A DNA stretch of 9,806 bases from Actinomycetota bacterium (GTDB lineage: Bacteria; Actinomycetota; Actinomycetes; Nanopelagicales; Nanopelagicaceae): NCBI GenBank assembly GCA_009699825.1, contig WLNM01000030.1, positions 1 to 9,806 of the forward strand. The letters run 5' to 3'. The notes under the pieces are model-generated. The model ran no database searches, was not told where the DNA came from, and saw nothing but the letters and a program-made list of their open reading frames with translations. A program made the translations under genes and the position numbers. Positions 1 to 7,085 of this stretch are shown here, in pieces. Position 1 is the first letter of the stretch, and each line of letters starts with the position of its first letter.

Positions 1-200
1 ATTACTACAAGAAGTTCGGTAAATAGCTTTTCAACTTGTCCGCACTCTGCATGTGGTCCACGCAAAGTGATTTCATTGCCGCGGACAGTGATCGCAACGG
101 AAGGAAAGGCTGCTTCAACAATTCGAAGGTTGTCATCGTGTGTACCAATGAGTGCAACCATTGATATGGCTGGGGGTACCGTGACTAGGGTGCGCTGCAT
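1..200 (-). CDS. phoH: PhoH family protein, N-terminal fragment (cut by left edge)
   Basis: The first 66 codons of a PhoH-like ATPase run off the left edge of the window. The visible part begins MQRTLVTVPPAISMVALIG and continues through VRGNEITLRGPH to a stretch ending KLFTELLVV. This matches the N-terminal region that precedes the PhoH P-loop domain (segments of the kind PP-I-M-LLG, then RGNEI-V-G, then V--LF-EL). The P-loop ATPase domain lies beyond the edge, so the catalytic motifs cannot be checked. The start is the ATG at 198-200, chosen because the family's N-terminal segment begins right after it. No convincing Shine-Dalgarno sequence precedes it. The HIT gene ends 19 bases upstream on the same strand. 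In Actinobacteria phoH usually leads into ybeY and era, which would lie to the left. PhoH proteins are predicted ATPases linked to RNA metabolism; the exact role is uncertain. Confidence 0.85.
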   Translation of the reverse strand, partial: MQRTLVTVPPAISMVALIGTHDDNLRIVEAAFPSVAITVRGNEITLRGPHAECGQVEKLFTELLVV

Positions 201-219
201 ATTGGGCGAAATACTACTT

Positions 220-567
220 TTAACCTGGCGGCCAGGCGAGTTCTCGCCCACCTAATAGATGCATGTGAGCGTGGAAAACACTCTGACCCGCTTCGATGCC
301 AGTATTAAAAACGGTTCGATATCCGCTGATCCCACGTTCTTCGGCAATCTCTGCCGCCGCAGTAAATAGCGCCGCCGTGATTGTGCCAGAAATTTTTGCA
401 AGCCCTGCAGCATTTTCTGTGTGAACAGTTGGAATAACTAAAACATGAGTTGGTGCTTGCGGATTGATGTCATTAAATGCGACAACATTTTCATTTCTAA
501 AAACAATATCGGCGGGAATTTCACCTTCAATGATCTTGCAGAATAAACACTGCGGGTCTAACGCCAT
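220..567 (-). CDS. HIT family nucleotide hydrolase (HINT-like)
   Basis: A complete 115-residue protein of the histidine triad family, at the usual length for bacterial HINT-type members. These enzymes hydrolyse nucleoside phosphoramidates and related aminoacyl-AMP compounds in the cytoplasm. Visible hallmarks are CLFCKIIEGEIP at residues 7-18, with Cys7 and Cys10 as likely metal-binding cysteines; THVLVIP at 40-46; and the catalytic triad in HAHMHLLGG with His99, His101 and His103. The C-terminus reads GGRELAWPPG, the standard ending of this group. The ATG start at 565-567 lies 4 bases after the rsmE stop. A GGTGA stretch that includes the rsmE TGA stop serves as the ribosome binding site, which suggests translational coupling. 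It sits between rsmE and phoH in what looks like one transcript. The substrate cannot be told from sequence. Confidence 0.95.
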   Translation of the reverse strand: MALDPQCLFCKIIEGEIPADIVFRNENVVAFNDINPQAPTHVLVIPTVHTENAAGLAKISGTITAALFTAAAEIAEERGISGYRTVFNTGIEAGQSVFHAHMHLLGGRELAWPPG

Positions 568-571
568 GGAT

Positions 572-576
572 TCACC
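572..576 (-). promoter_or_regulatory. Ribosome binding site of the HIT gene overlapping the rsmE stop
   Basis: GGTGA on the minus strand includes the rsmE TGA stop and matches the 3' part of the extended Shine-Dalgarno sequence AGGAGGTGA. The 4-base distance to the ATG fits that alignment. Confidence 0.5.
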
Positions 577-1297
577 ATACTTTAATCAGGGCATTAACAG
601 CGCTCATTGCTGCAAGACCCGCATGAGCACTCCTCAATATTGGACGACCCATGAGAGCAACGTTGGCTCCTGCGGACTTAAAGAGTAGAAGTTCTTCATC
701 GGTAATCCCACCTTCTGGACCAATGATGATCATGACGCTTTGGGATTCATAATATTTTCTGGTCACGATTTCTGAAACTTTACTTGTCGCGCTCTCGTGA
801 AATACCAAGACAAGATCATGCTTGGCAATTAATTCGACAACTTTTGAAGTATTTGCAACATCTGTTACTTGTGGAATAAATAGCCTTCGAGATTGTTTGC
901 TCGCCTCTCGAGCTGTGACCTGAAGTTTTTCGATACCTTTTTCCGCTTTACCAATAGAGCGTTGAGCTGTCCACGGAATAATTGTGTCTACCCCGCCTTC
1001 GGTAAGTAGTTCAATGCATTCCTTTAATCGATCGCCTTTTGGCAAGGCTTGAACAACCGTAAATGAAATATCTAGTGGATCTTGAATCCCTGTTTCAATT
1101 ACTTCCACTTCGAGTGATTTCTTCTTAACTGCAAAGATTTTAACTTTTGACCACTTGCCTCGGCCATCTGAGAGCATAAAAGTTTCACCAGCGCTCATAC
1201 GTAAGACTCGAATAGCGTGCTGTGCATCATCTGAATCAAATTCGTAGGTAGAGCCAACTTTGCGTGGAAGTTCGTCAACAAAAAATAGAGTCAACAT
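572..1297 (-). CDS. rsmE: 16S rRNA (uracil-1498-N3)-methyltransferase RsmE
   Basis: A complete 241-residue SPOUT-class methyltransferase that uses S-adenosylmethionine to methylate U1498 of 16S rRNA in the small subunit. The N-terminal part (about 1-70) is the PUA-like RNA-binding domain, with DDAQHAIRVLRMSAGE at 23-38. The trefoil-knot domain follows: ALPKGDRLKECIELLTEGG at 84-102, TAQRSI at 110-115, EASKQSRR at 131-138, the SAM-binding IIGPEGGIT at 191-199, and the final knot segment MGRPILRSAHAGLAAM at 216-231. The last segment is normally close to LGPRILRTETA; here a histidine (His225) stands where the second threonine usually is. The ATG start is 2 bases after the dnaJ TAA stop, and no clear Shine-Dalgarno sequence is seen, so initiation probably depends on ribosomes finishing dnaJ. 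Its position after dnaJ is conserved in Actinobacteria. Confidence 0.96.
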   Translation of the reverse strand: MLTLFFVDELPRKVGSTYEFDSDDAQHAIRVLRMSAGETFMLSDGRGKWSKVKIFAVKKKSLEVEVIETGIQDPLDISFTVVQALPKGDRLKECIELLTEGGVDTIIPWTAQRSIGKAEKGIEKLQVTAREASKQSRRLFIPQVTDVANTSKVVELIAKHDLVLVFHESATSKVSEIVTRKYYESQSVMIIIGPEGGITDEELLLFKSAGANVALMGRPILRSAHAGLAAMSAVNALIKVW

Positions 1298-1299
1298 AA

Positions 1300-2409
1300 T
1301 TATCGGTGAAACGCTCCTCGAAGTTTTCCAAACAATCCGCCCTCGCGGTTGCTTAAATGTATCTCGCCATCTTTTTCGCCACGCGCATCTGCGAATTTTT
1401 GTAAAAGTTCTTCCTGTTCGTGATTGAGTTTCGTAGGCGTCTTCACGTCAACATGGACAATCAAATCACCCCGTGACGTAGTACGTAGATGCGTCACACC
1501 TTTACCCTTAAGCACAATAGTCGAACCACTCTGCGTCCCCGCTTTGATATCAACATCGAGAGTTCCATCGAGGCCTTCGACTTGAACATGAGTTCCGAGC
1601 GCAGCGTGTGCCATTGAAATTCCAATTTGAATATGTAAATCATTGCCATCGCGCACTAAATAATCGTGAGGGCGTTCCACGATTTCAACATATAAGTCGC
1701 CAGCCGGCCCGCCTCCAGGTCCAACTTCGCCGCGACCAGACATTTGAATACGATTGCCGGTTTCTACACCAGCAGGAATTTTGATATTAATTGTTTGTCG
1801 CGCGCGCACACGTCCATCGCCGGCGCATTCGCGACAGGGATGTGAAATAACAGAACCAAAGCCATTACACGTATTGCATGGTCGAGATGTCATTACCTGA
1901 CCAAGAATTGATCGAGTTACTTGTTGGGTTTCACCGCGACCTTTGCAGACCAAACACATTTCAGGATGTGTGTTATCGGCGCACCCTGTCGCTTCACACT
2001 TTTCACATGCAACGGCGCTTTCTAATGTGATGTCACGTTCCGTTCCAAAAGCTGCTTCATATAAATCAACTTCGACGCGAATGAGTGCATCTTGTCCTGC
2101 ACGAACACGCGGACGTGGACCGCGACTTCCACCGCCACCAAAGAATGCATCCATGATGTCGCCGAATCCACTTGCGCCACCAAATCCGCCGTACCCACCG
2201 AAGCCACTTCCACCTGCGTCATACATCTGACGTTTTTGTGGGTCACTTAGAGTTTCATATGCAGCAGTAACTTCTTTAAATTTTTCTTGTGTTTGCGGAT
2301 CTGGATTTACGTCAGGATGCAATTCGCGAGCCAACTTGCGATACGCGCGCTTAATTTCATCAGCACCTGCGTCGCGAGTAACTCCTAATGTGTCGTAATG
2401 ATCTGCCAC
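1300..2409 (-). CDS. dnaJ: Molecular chaperone DnaJ (DnaJ2-type, linked to hrcA)
   Basis: A complete 369-residue type I Hsp40 co-chaperone that stimulates the ATPase of DnaK and delivers unfolded clients. The order is: J domain (1-65) with the HPD motif at 31-33; Gly/Phe-rich linker (66-95) containing DIMDAFFGG; zinc domain with four cysteine pairs at 135/138, 152/155, 178/181 and 192/195; then the two C-terminal substrate-binding domains. The first zinc motif reads CEKCEATGC instead of a regular CxxCxGxG, with Ala in place of the first Gly and an extra Cys143. All eight ligand cysteines remain. The GTG start at 2407-2409 follows the hrcA TAA stop with no base between, and a GAAGG stretch at 2417-2421 sits 7 bases upstream. 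Placement behind hrcA marks this as the DnaJ2 paralogue typical of Actinobacteria, which often have another dnaJ with dnaK-grpE; that second copy is not in this window. Confidence 0.97.
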   Translation of the reverse strand: MADHYDTLGVTRDAGADEIKRAYRKLARELHPDVNPDPQTQEKFKEVTAAYETLSDPQKRQMYDAGGSGFGGYGGFGGASGFGDIMDAFFGGGGSRGPRPRVRAGQDALIRVEVDLYEAAFGTERDITLESAVACEKCEATGCADNTHPEMCLVCKGRGETQQVTRSILGQVMTSRPCNTCNGFGSVISHPCRECAGDGRVRARQTINIKIPAGVETGNRIQMSGRGEVGPGGGPAGDLYVEIVERPHDYLVRDGNDLHIQIGISMAHAALGTHVQVEGLDGTLDVDIKAGTQSGSTIVLKGKGVTHLRTTSRGDLIVHVDVKTPTKLNHEQEELLQKFADARGEKDGEIHLSNREGGLFGKLRGAFHR

Positions 2410-3423
2410 TTATGCACCTTCATGAAGATAGCGACCAACATATCTAGCAACGGCTGAAACGGCTGCAATAGAACCTGCATAATCCATACGAGTTGGCCCT
2501 AAAACTCCTAGGCCGCCTAATGGAGAATCAGTTGCTCCATATCCCACGGTAACAAGAGATGTGGAACGCAGATTAAGTTCGCTCTGTTCGGTACCAATAC
2601 GTACTTGCACATTCTCGCCAGCGTCACCGAGTAAACGTAATAAAACAACTTGCTCTTCGAGAGCTTCCAGGACTGGGTGCATATTGGTTGAGAAATCTTC
2701 ACTAAAACGTGCAAGGTTTGCTGTTCCAGCCAGTACCACTTTTTCTTCTGGGCGCTCCATAGCCATTTCTATAAGTGCAGAAATAACTACTGCAACATTC
2801 TTTCTATCTGATGCACCATAACTTTCTAAGATTCCTGAAATTCGATCTGCAACATCCGGTAGGCGTTGGCCCATCACAGCATTATTCAATTGGTTGCGCA
2901 GAGTAGATAAAAACAGATCACTTACATCACTTGCAAACTCGTGCACTCGCTGTTCGACGCGACCCGCATCGGTAATCAAAATCATCATCAATCGTGAGGT
3001 AGTGAGAGCCACAAGTTCTACGTGGCGAACTCGAGATTTCACCATAGATGGATATTGCACAACAGCAACTTGCTTTGTAACATCGGCAAGCAAACGAACA
3101 GTACGAAGTACTACATCATCGAGATCGAGTGCACCTTCAAGAAATGTTTCAATGGCACGACGTTCGGCGCCAGATAATGGTTTAACTGTTGCCAATTTAT
3201 CGACGAATACTCGATATCCAAGATCAGTTGGGATACGACCAGCACTTGTATGTGGGTGTGTAATTAAGCCTTCGTCTTCAAGTACAGCCATTTCATTTCG
3301 AATAGTTGCTGGTGAGATACCAAGTCCACTGCGAGCTGCGATTGATTTTGAGCCAACCGGCTCTTGCGTTGCGACGTACTCATCGACAATTGCACGTAGG
3401 ATTTCTAAACGGCGTACTGACAC
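2410..3423 (-). CDS. hrcA: Heat-inducible transcription repressor HrcA
   Basis: A complete 337-residue repressor of class I heat-shock genes (groESL, and dnaK in some bacteria), which binds the CIRCE inverted repeat and responds to chaperonin availability. The N-terminal winged helix domain is clear: RLEILRAIVDEYV at 5-17, EPVGSKSIA at 21-29, SPATIRNEMAVLEDEGL at 37-53, PHTSAGRIPT at 57-66 and GYR at 69-71. The central dimerisation and GAF-like region follows. The C-terminal signature LGPTRMDYAGSIAAV lies around 303-320. The start is GTG at 3421-3423, set by the conserved N-terminus and by TAGGA at 3432-3436, 8 bases upstream, which contains the stop codon of the DoxX-like gene. No CIRCE sequence was found near this gene, so nothing local indicates that it represses itself. 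dnaJ follows without a gap. Confidence 0.97.
   Translation of the reverse strand: MSVRRLEILRAIVDEYVATQEPVGSKSIAARSGLGISPATIRNEMAVLEDEGLITHPHTSAGRIPTDLGYRVFVDKLATVKPLSGAERRAIETFLEGALDLDDVVLRTVRLLADVTKQVAVVQYPSMVKSRVRHVELVALTTSRLMMILITDAGRVEQRVHEFASDVSDLFLSTLRNQLNNAVMGQRLPDVADRISGILESYGASDRKNVAVVISALIEMAMERPEEKVVLAGTANLARFSEDFSTNMHPVLEALEEQVVLLRLLGDAGENVQVRIGTEQSELNLRSTSLVTVGYGATDSPLGGLGVLGPTRMDYAGSIAAVSAVARYVGRYLHEGA
2417..2421 (-). promoter_or_regulatory. Ribosome binding site of dnaJ inside the end of hrcA
   Basis: GAAGG on the minus strand, within the last codons of hrcA, lies 7 bases before the dnaJ GTG. It settles the GTG start, which directly abuts the hrcA TAA stop. Confidence 0.65.
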
Positions 3424-3431
3424 GAGTGAAT

Positions 3432-3436
3432 TCCTA
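3432..3436 (-). promoter_or_regulatory. Ribosome binding site of hrcA overlapping the DoxX-like gene stop
   Basis: TAGGA on the minus strand contains the TAG stop of the DoxX-like gene and an AGGA core 8 bases before the hrcA GTG. This supports GTG as the hrcA start. Confidence 0.65.
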
Positions 3437-3760
3437 GATTGTTACAAGTGCGATAGAAATAAGCGTCAGCAAGAAAAATGCTGGGAAAGATGTCTTTGCT
3501 TTGTCTGCGCGGAAATGGAAATAAATTGCACCTGCCATCAGTGCCCACAAAGTCATAAGTGGAACCCATAAAAGCCATGAGTATTTAAGGCCAATAAGTA
3601 ATCCAAGGGCTGCTGCGGTTTCGGCCACGCCTACTAGTCGAGCCAATGCATCTGGAACATTAACGTCGCGTGTTCCAGAGAGACCCTTTGCATTTCCGCT
3701 CGCCTTTGAAAGACCAGAAACAACAAATACAACAGCTAACGCGATTACCAAAATGTCCAT
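3434..3760 (-). CDS. Small DoxX-like integral membrane protein
   Basis: A 108-residue hydrophobic protein with four predicted membrane segments, at about 2-18, 40-58, 62-83 and 91-107. The short first loop holds SGLSKASG, and the second helix begins LARLVGVAETAAALGLLIGL with a Glu at 47. This pattern (a G/L-K loop after helix 1, then a GxxE motif in helix 2) fits the DoxX-like four-helix family. Members have been linked to quinone-related or redox membrane functions, but no activity can be assigned here. It lies 12 bases after hemW and 10 bases before hrcA on the same strand, so it is probably co-transcribed with both. The ATG start at 3758-3760 has no good Shine-Dalgarno sequence. A functional link to heme or redox stress is only a guess from position. 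I am confident it is a real gene and fairly confident of the family. Confidence 0.8.
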   Translation of the reverse strand: MDILVIALAVVFVVSGLSKASGNAKGLSGTRDVNVPDALARLVGVAETAAALGLLIGLKYSWLLWVPLMTLWALMAGAIYFHFRADKAKTSFPAFFLLTLISIALVTI

Positions 3761-3772
3761 GAGGCAAAGGTA

Positions 3773-4897
3773 CTACATAACTAATTCGCGCACGATTCGA
3801 TCTGCGATGAGACGCCCGACAGGGGTCAAAGTAACGCAATCATCATGCAGCGAGACATAGCCATTCTCTTTATAAATAGCTAAACGTTCCAAATGTTGTG
3901 GAGCAAGGTCTTCAAATGAAATGCCTTCGCGCATGCGAATGGATAACATAATTTTTTCATCTTGAATTTGTTCTGCTGTAAGTTTTTCACGTTCATGAAT
4001 CGGGCTGTCTCCTGCAAAAACACGAGTCTTATACGCCGATGGATGTTTTACATTCCAAAAACGTTCGCCTTTGATATGTGAATGTGCACCTGGACCAAGC
4101 CCCCACCATTCGGCATTATGCCAATATGCAACGTTATGTTTGCATTCATGTTCTGGTTTTGACCAATTGCTTAATTCATACCAACTCATGCCATGTGCTT
4201 CGCAGAGAGAATCAACGAGCAAATACATATCTGCCATCGCATCATCATCGGGCATTGCAATATCTCCGCGCTTAATTTGTGCGGCAAGTTTTGTTCCTGT
4301 TTCAACGATAAGCGCATAAGCACTGATGTGATCAATATCTAGAGCGAGTGCACTTTCAACTGTAATGCGCCAATCATCGAGTGACTCACCAGGAGTTCCG
4401 TAAATCAAATCAACACTGATGCTGGCAAATCCTGCAGCGCGCGCGGCATCAACTGCTTTCTTTACGTTTTCGGGATTGTGGGTGCGATCAAGAGTTGCAA
4501 GTACGTGTGGCACAAAAGATTGCGCACCAAATGAAATTCGATTGAAACCAACGCTTATGTACTCGGCTAATTTCTCTGGTGTTACAGAGTCTGGGTTTGC
4601 TTCGAGGGTAATTTCAGCTCCATCTCGTAACCCGTTGTGAGTACGAATGGCAGTGATTACTCGACCAAGGTCTTTTGCTGGCAATAACGAAGGAGTTCCG
4701 CCACCGAAGAAGATAGTGGAAACAGGATCACTTGGTGCGCTCTGCAATTCTTGAACAACGGCATCTATGTAATCTGCTGAGACAATTTCAAGCGTTGCAC
4801 CATCTTGTAACTCTGATGGCGTGTAGGTATTGAAGTCACAATATCCACACCGCTTTATGCAATAAGGAATATGAACATAGATTGAAAGGTCAGCCAT
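3773..4897 (-). CDS. hemW: Radical SAM heme chaperone HemW
   Basis: A complete 374-residue radical SAM protein of the HemN/HemW group. The N-terminus reads YVHIPYCIKRCGYCDFNTY, giving the CxxxCxxC iron-sulfur cluster motif at Cys13, Cys17 and Cys20. Residue 22 is Phe, not the extra Cys of true coproporphyrinogen oxidases (HemN, CxxxCxxCxC). Other marks are FFGGGTPSLLPA near 63-74, the SAM-binding region ending VDLIYGTPGES, the HemW-type HNVAYWHNAEWWGLGPGAHS segment, and a C-terminal winged-helix-like HemN_C domain. HemW proteins bind heme and pass it to target proteins; they do not make porphyrin, and many databases still call them oxygen-independent coproporphyrinogen III oxidase. The ATG start at 4895-4897 is preceded by an AGGT at 4905-4908 that overlaps the lepA stop codon. 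The gene follows lepA by 9 bases, as in many Actinobacteria. Confidence 0.95.
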   Translation of the reverse strand: MADLSIYVHIPYCIKRCGYCDFNTYTPSELQDGATLEIVSADYIDAVVQELQSAPSDPVSTIFFGGGTPSLLPAKDLGRVITAIRTHNGLRDGAEITLEANPDSVTPEKLAEYISVGFNRISFGAQSFVPHVLATLDRTHNPENVKKAVDAARAAGFASISVDLIYGTPGESLDDWRITVESALALDIDHISAYALIVETGTKLAAQIKRGDIAMPDDDAMADMYLLVDSLCEAHGMSWYELSNWSKPEHECKHNVAYWHNAEWWGLGPGAHSHIKGERFWNVKHPSAYKTRVFAGDSPIHEREKLTAEQIQDEKIMLSIRMREGISFEDLAPQHLERLAIYKENGYVSLHDDCVTLTPVGRLIADRIVRELVM

Positions 4898-4904
4898 AGT
4901 TCTT

Positions 4905-4909
4905 ACCTA
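4905..4909 (-). promoter_or_regulatory. Ribosome binding site of hemW overlapping the lepA stop
   Basis: TAGGT on the minus strand contains the lepA TAG stop and an AGGT core 7 bases before the hemW ATG. The core is short but well placed and supports the chosen start. Confidence 0.55.
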
Positions 4910-6778
4910 CTTACGAGCGGCTTTCACCTTTTCAATATCCGCATCCGTCGCAAGGGCTGCTACGAATGCTTCCTGTGGAACTTCTACACGTCCCACCATC
5001 TTCATGCGTTTTTTTCCTTCTTTTTGCTTTTCAAGGAGTTTGCGCTTACGTGAAATATCTCCGCCGTAACACTTTGCAAGAACATCCTTACGGATTGCAC
5101 GAATATTTTCGCGAGCAATAATGCGCGCACCAATCGCTGCTTGAATTGGGACCTCAAACTGCTGGCGCGGAATTAGTTCTCGCAATTTACTTGTCATCAT
5201 CACACCGTATGCATAAGCCTTATCACGGTGAACAACTGCACTAAAGGCGTCGACTGCCTCACCTTGTAACAAAATATCTACCTTTACGAGGTTTCCTTCT
5301 TCATCGCCTTTTTCTTCATAATCAAGGGATGCATAACCACGTGTACGAGATTTCAATTGATCAAAGAAGTCAAAGACGATTTCGGCAAGTGGAAGCGTGT
5401 AACGAATTTCGACACGATCTTCGGATAAATAATCCATACCTAGCAATAAACCACGTCGTTCTTGGCAGAGTTCCATGATTGTTCCGATGAACTCAGATGG
5501 AGCAAGAATTGTGGCTCGAACTATTGGTTCGCGAACCATAAGGATTTTGCCATCGGGAAACTCAGATGGATTAGTTACGCGAACTTCTTTTCCGTCATCA
5601 AGAGTTACTTGATAGACAACGTTTGGCGCTGTTGAAATCAAATTTAGTTTCGATTCTCGTTCTAGTCTTTCGCGCACAATTTCCATGTGCAATAAACCTA
5701 AGAAGCCACAGCGAAAGCCAAATCCCAGCGCTGCAGATGACTCTGGTTCGTACACCAAAGCAGCATCGTTGAGTTGTAACTTATCGAGTGCTTCACGAAG
5801 TGCCGGATAGTCAGCACCATCGAGTGGATAGAGACCAGAGAAAACCATTGGCTTTGGATCTTTATATCCTGCCAAAGCTTGCTTCGTTGGATTGTTATAC
5901 GTTGTAACAGTGTCACCAACTCGAGATTGGCGAACATCTTTAACGCCAGTAATTAAATAACCTACTTCGCCAACGCCAAGACCTTTACTAGGAACTGGCT
6001 CTGGTGAAATAACTCCAACTTCGAGCATTTCATGGCGTACGCCAGTTGAGAACATTTGAATTTGATCGCGTGGCGATAAATGCCCATCAATAACTCGAAC
6101 GTATGTAACAACGCCACGATATGAGTCATACACAGAGTCAAAAATTAGCGCGCGCGCTGGTGCTTGTGCATCGCCAACTGGTGCAGGAATTTGAGAAACA
6201 ATTTGATCTAATAACTCTGCAACGCCTTCGCCAGTTTTTCCAGATACACGCAAGCAGTCTTCAGGTTGGCAGCCAATTAGTTTTGCCAATTCCGCAGCGA
6301 ATTTTTCAGGTTGTGCGTTAGGCAAATCAATTTTGTTTAGCACTGGAATGATTGTGAGGTTGTTCTCCATAGCCAAATAAAGGTTGGCCAACGTTTGCGC
6401 TTCGATGCCTTGTGCGCAATCAACAAGTAACACTGCGCCTTCACATGCAGCCAGCGAGCGCGATACTTCGTAAGTAAAATCAACGTGACCCGGTGTATCA
6501 ATCATGTTCAGGATGTATTCCTGACCATCGATCCCGCTGCGCCAAGGAAGACGTACTGCTTGAGATTTAATTGTGATTCCGCGTTCGCGTTCGATATCCA
6601 TGCGATCCAAATATTGTGCACGCATATTTCGTGCTTCTACAACTTCGGTAATTCCCAACATGCGATCGGCAAGTGTTGATTTACCGTGATCTATGTGAGC
6701 GATGATGCAAAAATTACGAATCTGCTCTGGCTTTGTAGCAGCAGGTTGCGGAGCTTTGGCTAGGGATATCGCAGGCAT
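4907..6778 (-). CDS. lepA: Elongation factor 4 (LepA) GTPase
   Basis: A complete 623-residue translational GTPase that acts on the ribosome, with proposed roles in back-translocation, 30S biogenesis and initiation. The GTPase motifs are in order: G1 AHIDHGKST at 27-35, G2 region RERGITI at 64-70, G3 DTPGHVDF at 94-101, G4 NKID at 148-151, and G5 SGKTG at 179-183. Domain II, the EF-G-like domains III and V, and the LepA-specific C-terminal domain follow. The last is marked by YGGDISRKRKLLEKQKEGKK near the end and RVEVPQEAF close after it. Length and C-terminus are normal for the family. The ATG start at 6776-6778 is consistent with actinobacterial LepA proteins, which carry a short extension before IRNFCIIAHID. 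The upstream 37-base spacer has only a weak GGGG-type ribosome binding site. hemW follows directly. Confidence 0.98.
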   Translation of the reverse strand: MPAISLAKAPQPAATKPEQIRNFCIIAHIDHGKSTLADRMLGITEVVEARNMRAQYLDRMDIERERGITIKSQAVRLPWRSGIDGQEYILNMIDTPGHVDFTYEVSRSLAACEGAVLLVDCAQGIEAQTLANLYLAMENNLTIIPVLNKIDLPNAQPEKFAAELAKLIGCQPEDCLRVSGKTGEGVAELLDQIVSQIPAPVGDAQAPARALIFDSVYDSYRGVVTYVRVIDGHLSPRDQIQMFSTGVRHEMLEVGVISPEPVPSKGLGVGEVGYLITGVKDVRQSRVGDTVTTYNNPTKQALAGYKDPKPMVFSGLYPLDGADYPALREALDKLQLNDAALVYEPESSAALGFGFRCGFLGLLHMEIVRERLERESKLNLISTAPNVVYQVTLDDGKEVRVTNPSEFPDGKILMVREPIVRATILAPSEFIGTIMELCQERRGLLLGMDYLSEDRVEIRYTLPLAEIVFDFFDQLKSRTRGYASLDYEEKGDEEGNLVKVDILLQGEAVDAFSAVVHRDKAYAYGVMMTSKLRELIPRQQFEVPIQAAIGARIIARENIRAIRKDVLAKCYGGDISRKRKLLEKQKEGKKRMKMVGRVEVPQEAFVAALATDADIEKVKAARK

Positions 6779-6815
6779 TTAAATTAGCCCCGTAGGTAAG
6801 TTGTGTAAGTAAGAA

Positions 6816-7085
6816 TTAACGAACGCCGGCTTTATTAGCCGCACTCGCCATTGAAGACTTCTTATTTGCAGCTGTGTTCTTATGAAGTACACCCTTGGCA
6901 ACTGCGATATCGAGTGCCTTAGAAGCTGTACGAAGTTCAGATGTGATTACAGCTTTGTCGCCAGCAGTTACTGCATCGCGGAATTTACGAACAGCGGTCT
7001 TGATTGATGAGCTAACAGCCTTATTGCGAAGGCGTGCCTTCTCATTGGTCTTGATGCGCTTAATCTGCGACTTGATATTTGCCAC
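6816..7085 (-). CDS. rpsT: 30S ribosomal protein S20
   Basis: A complete 89-residue, strongly basic protein starting MANIKSQIKRIKTNEKARLR and continuing with NKAVSSSIKTAVRKFRDAV, the standard S20 sequence. It binds 16S rRNA early in 30S assembly. The C-terminal half (SKALDIAVAKGVLHKNTAANKKS, interrupted here by my reading only) carries the conserved region GVLHKNTAANKKS. The start is GTG at 7083-7085: the conserved MANIK begins exactly there and nothing longer in frame fits. An AGAAGTGAG stretch at 7094-7102, 8 bases upstream, is the likely ribosome binding site. It lies between holA and lepA on the same strand, with the window's two largest spacers on either side (83 and 37 bases). This suggests it may have its own promoter, as would be expected for a highly expressed ribosomal protein. 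Confidence 0.98.
   Translation of the reverse strand: MANIKSQIKRIKTNEKARLRNKAVSSSIKTAVRKFRDAVTAGDKAVITSELRTASKALDIAVAKGVLHKNTAANKKSSMASAANKAGVR

Noticed and set aside
616..632. GAGCACTC resembling half of a CIRCE element
   Set aside because: Only one arm is present, the matching arm at 9-base spacing is missing, and it lies within rsmE coding sequence.
1943..2230. Plus-strand open frame with a proline-rich tail opposite dnaJ
   Set aside because: The proline run is the complement of the Gly-rich linker codons of dnaJ. There is no independent sign of coding.
2894..3571. Long plus-strand open frame (225 codons) opposite hrcA
   Set aside because: It lies antisense to the well-supported hrcA and runs into the DoxX-like gene. 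Its Ser/Arg/Thr-rich translation shows no family motif and is what the complement of hrcA codons would give.
6779..6815. TTACTTAC / CTTACCTAC near-repeat between rpsT and lepA
   Set aside because: It is a short, low-complexity direct repeat without pairing potential. It gives no support for a terminator or operator.
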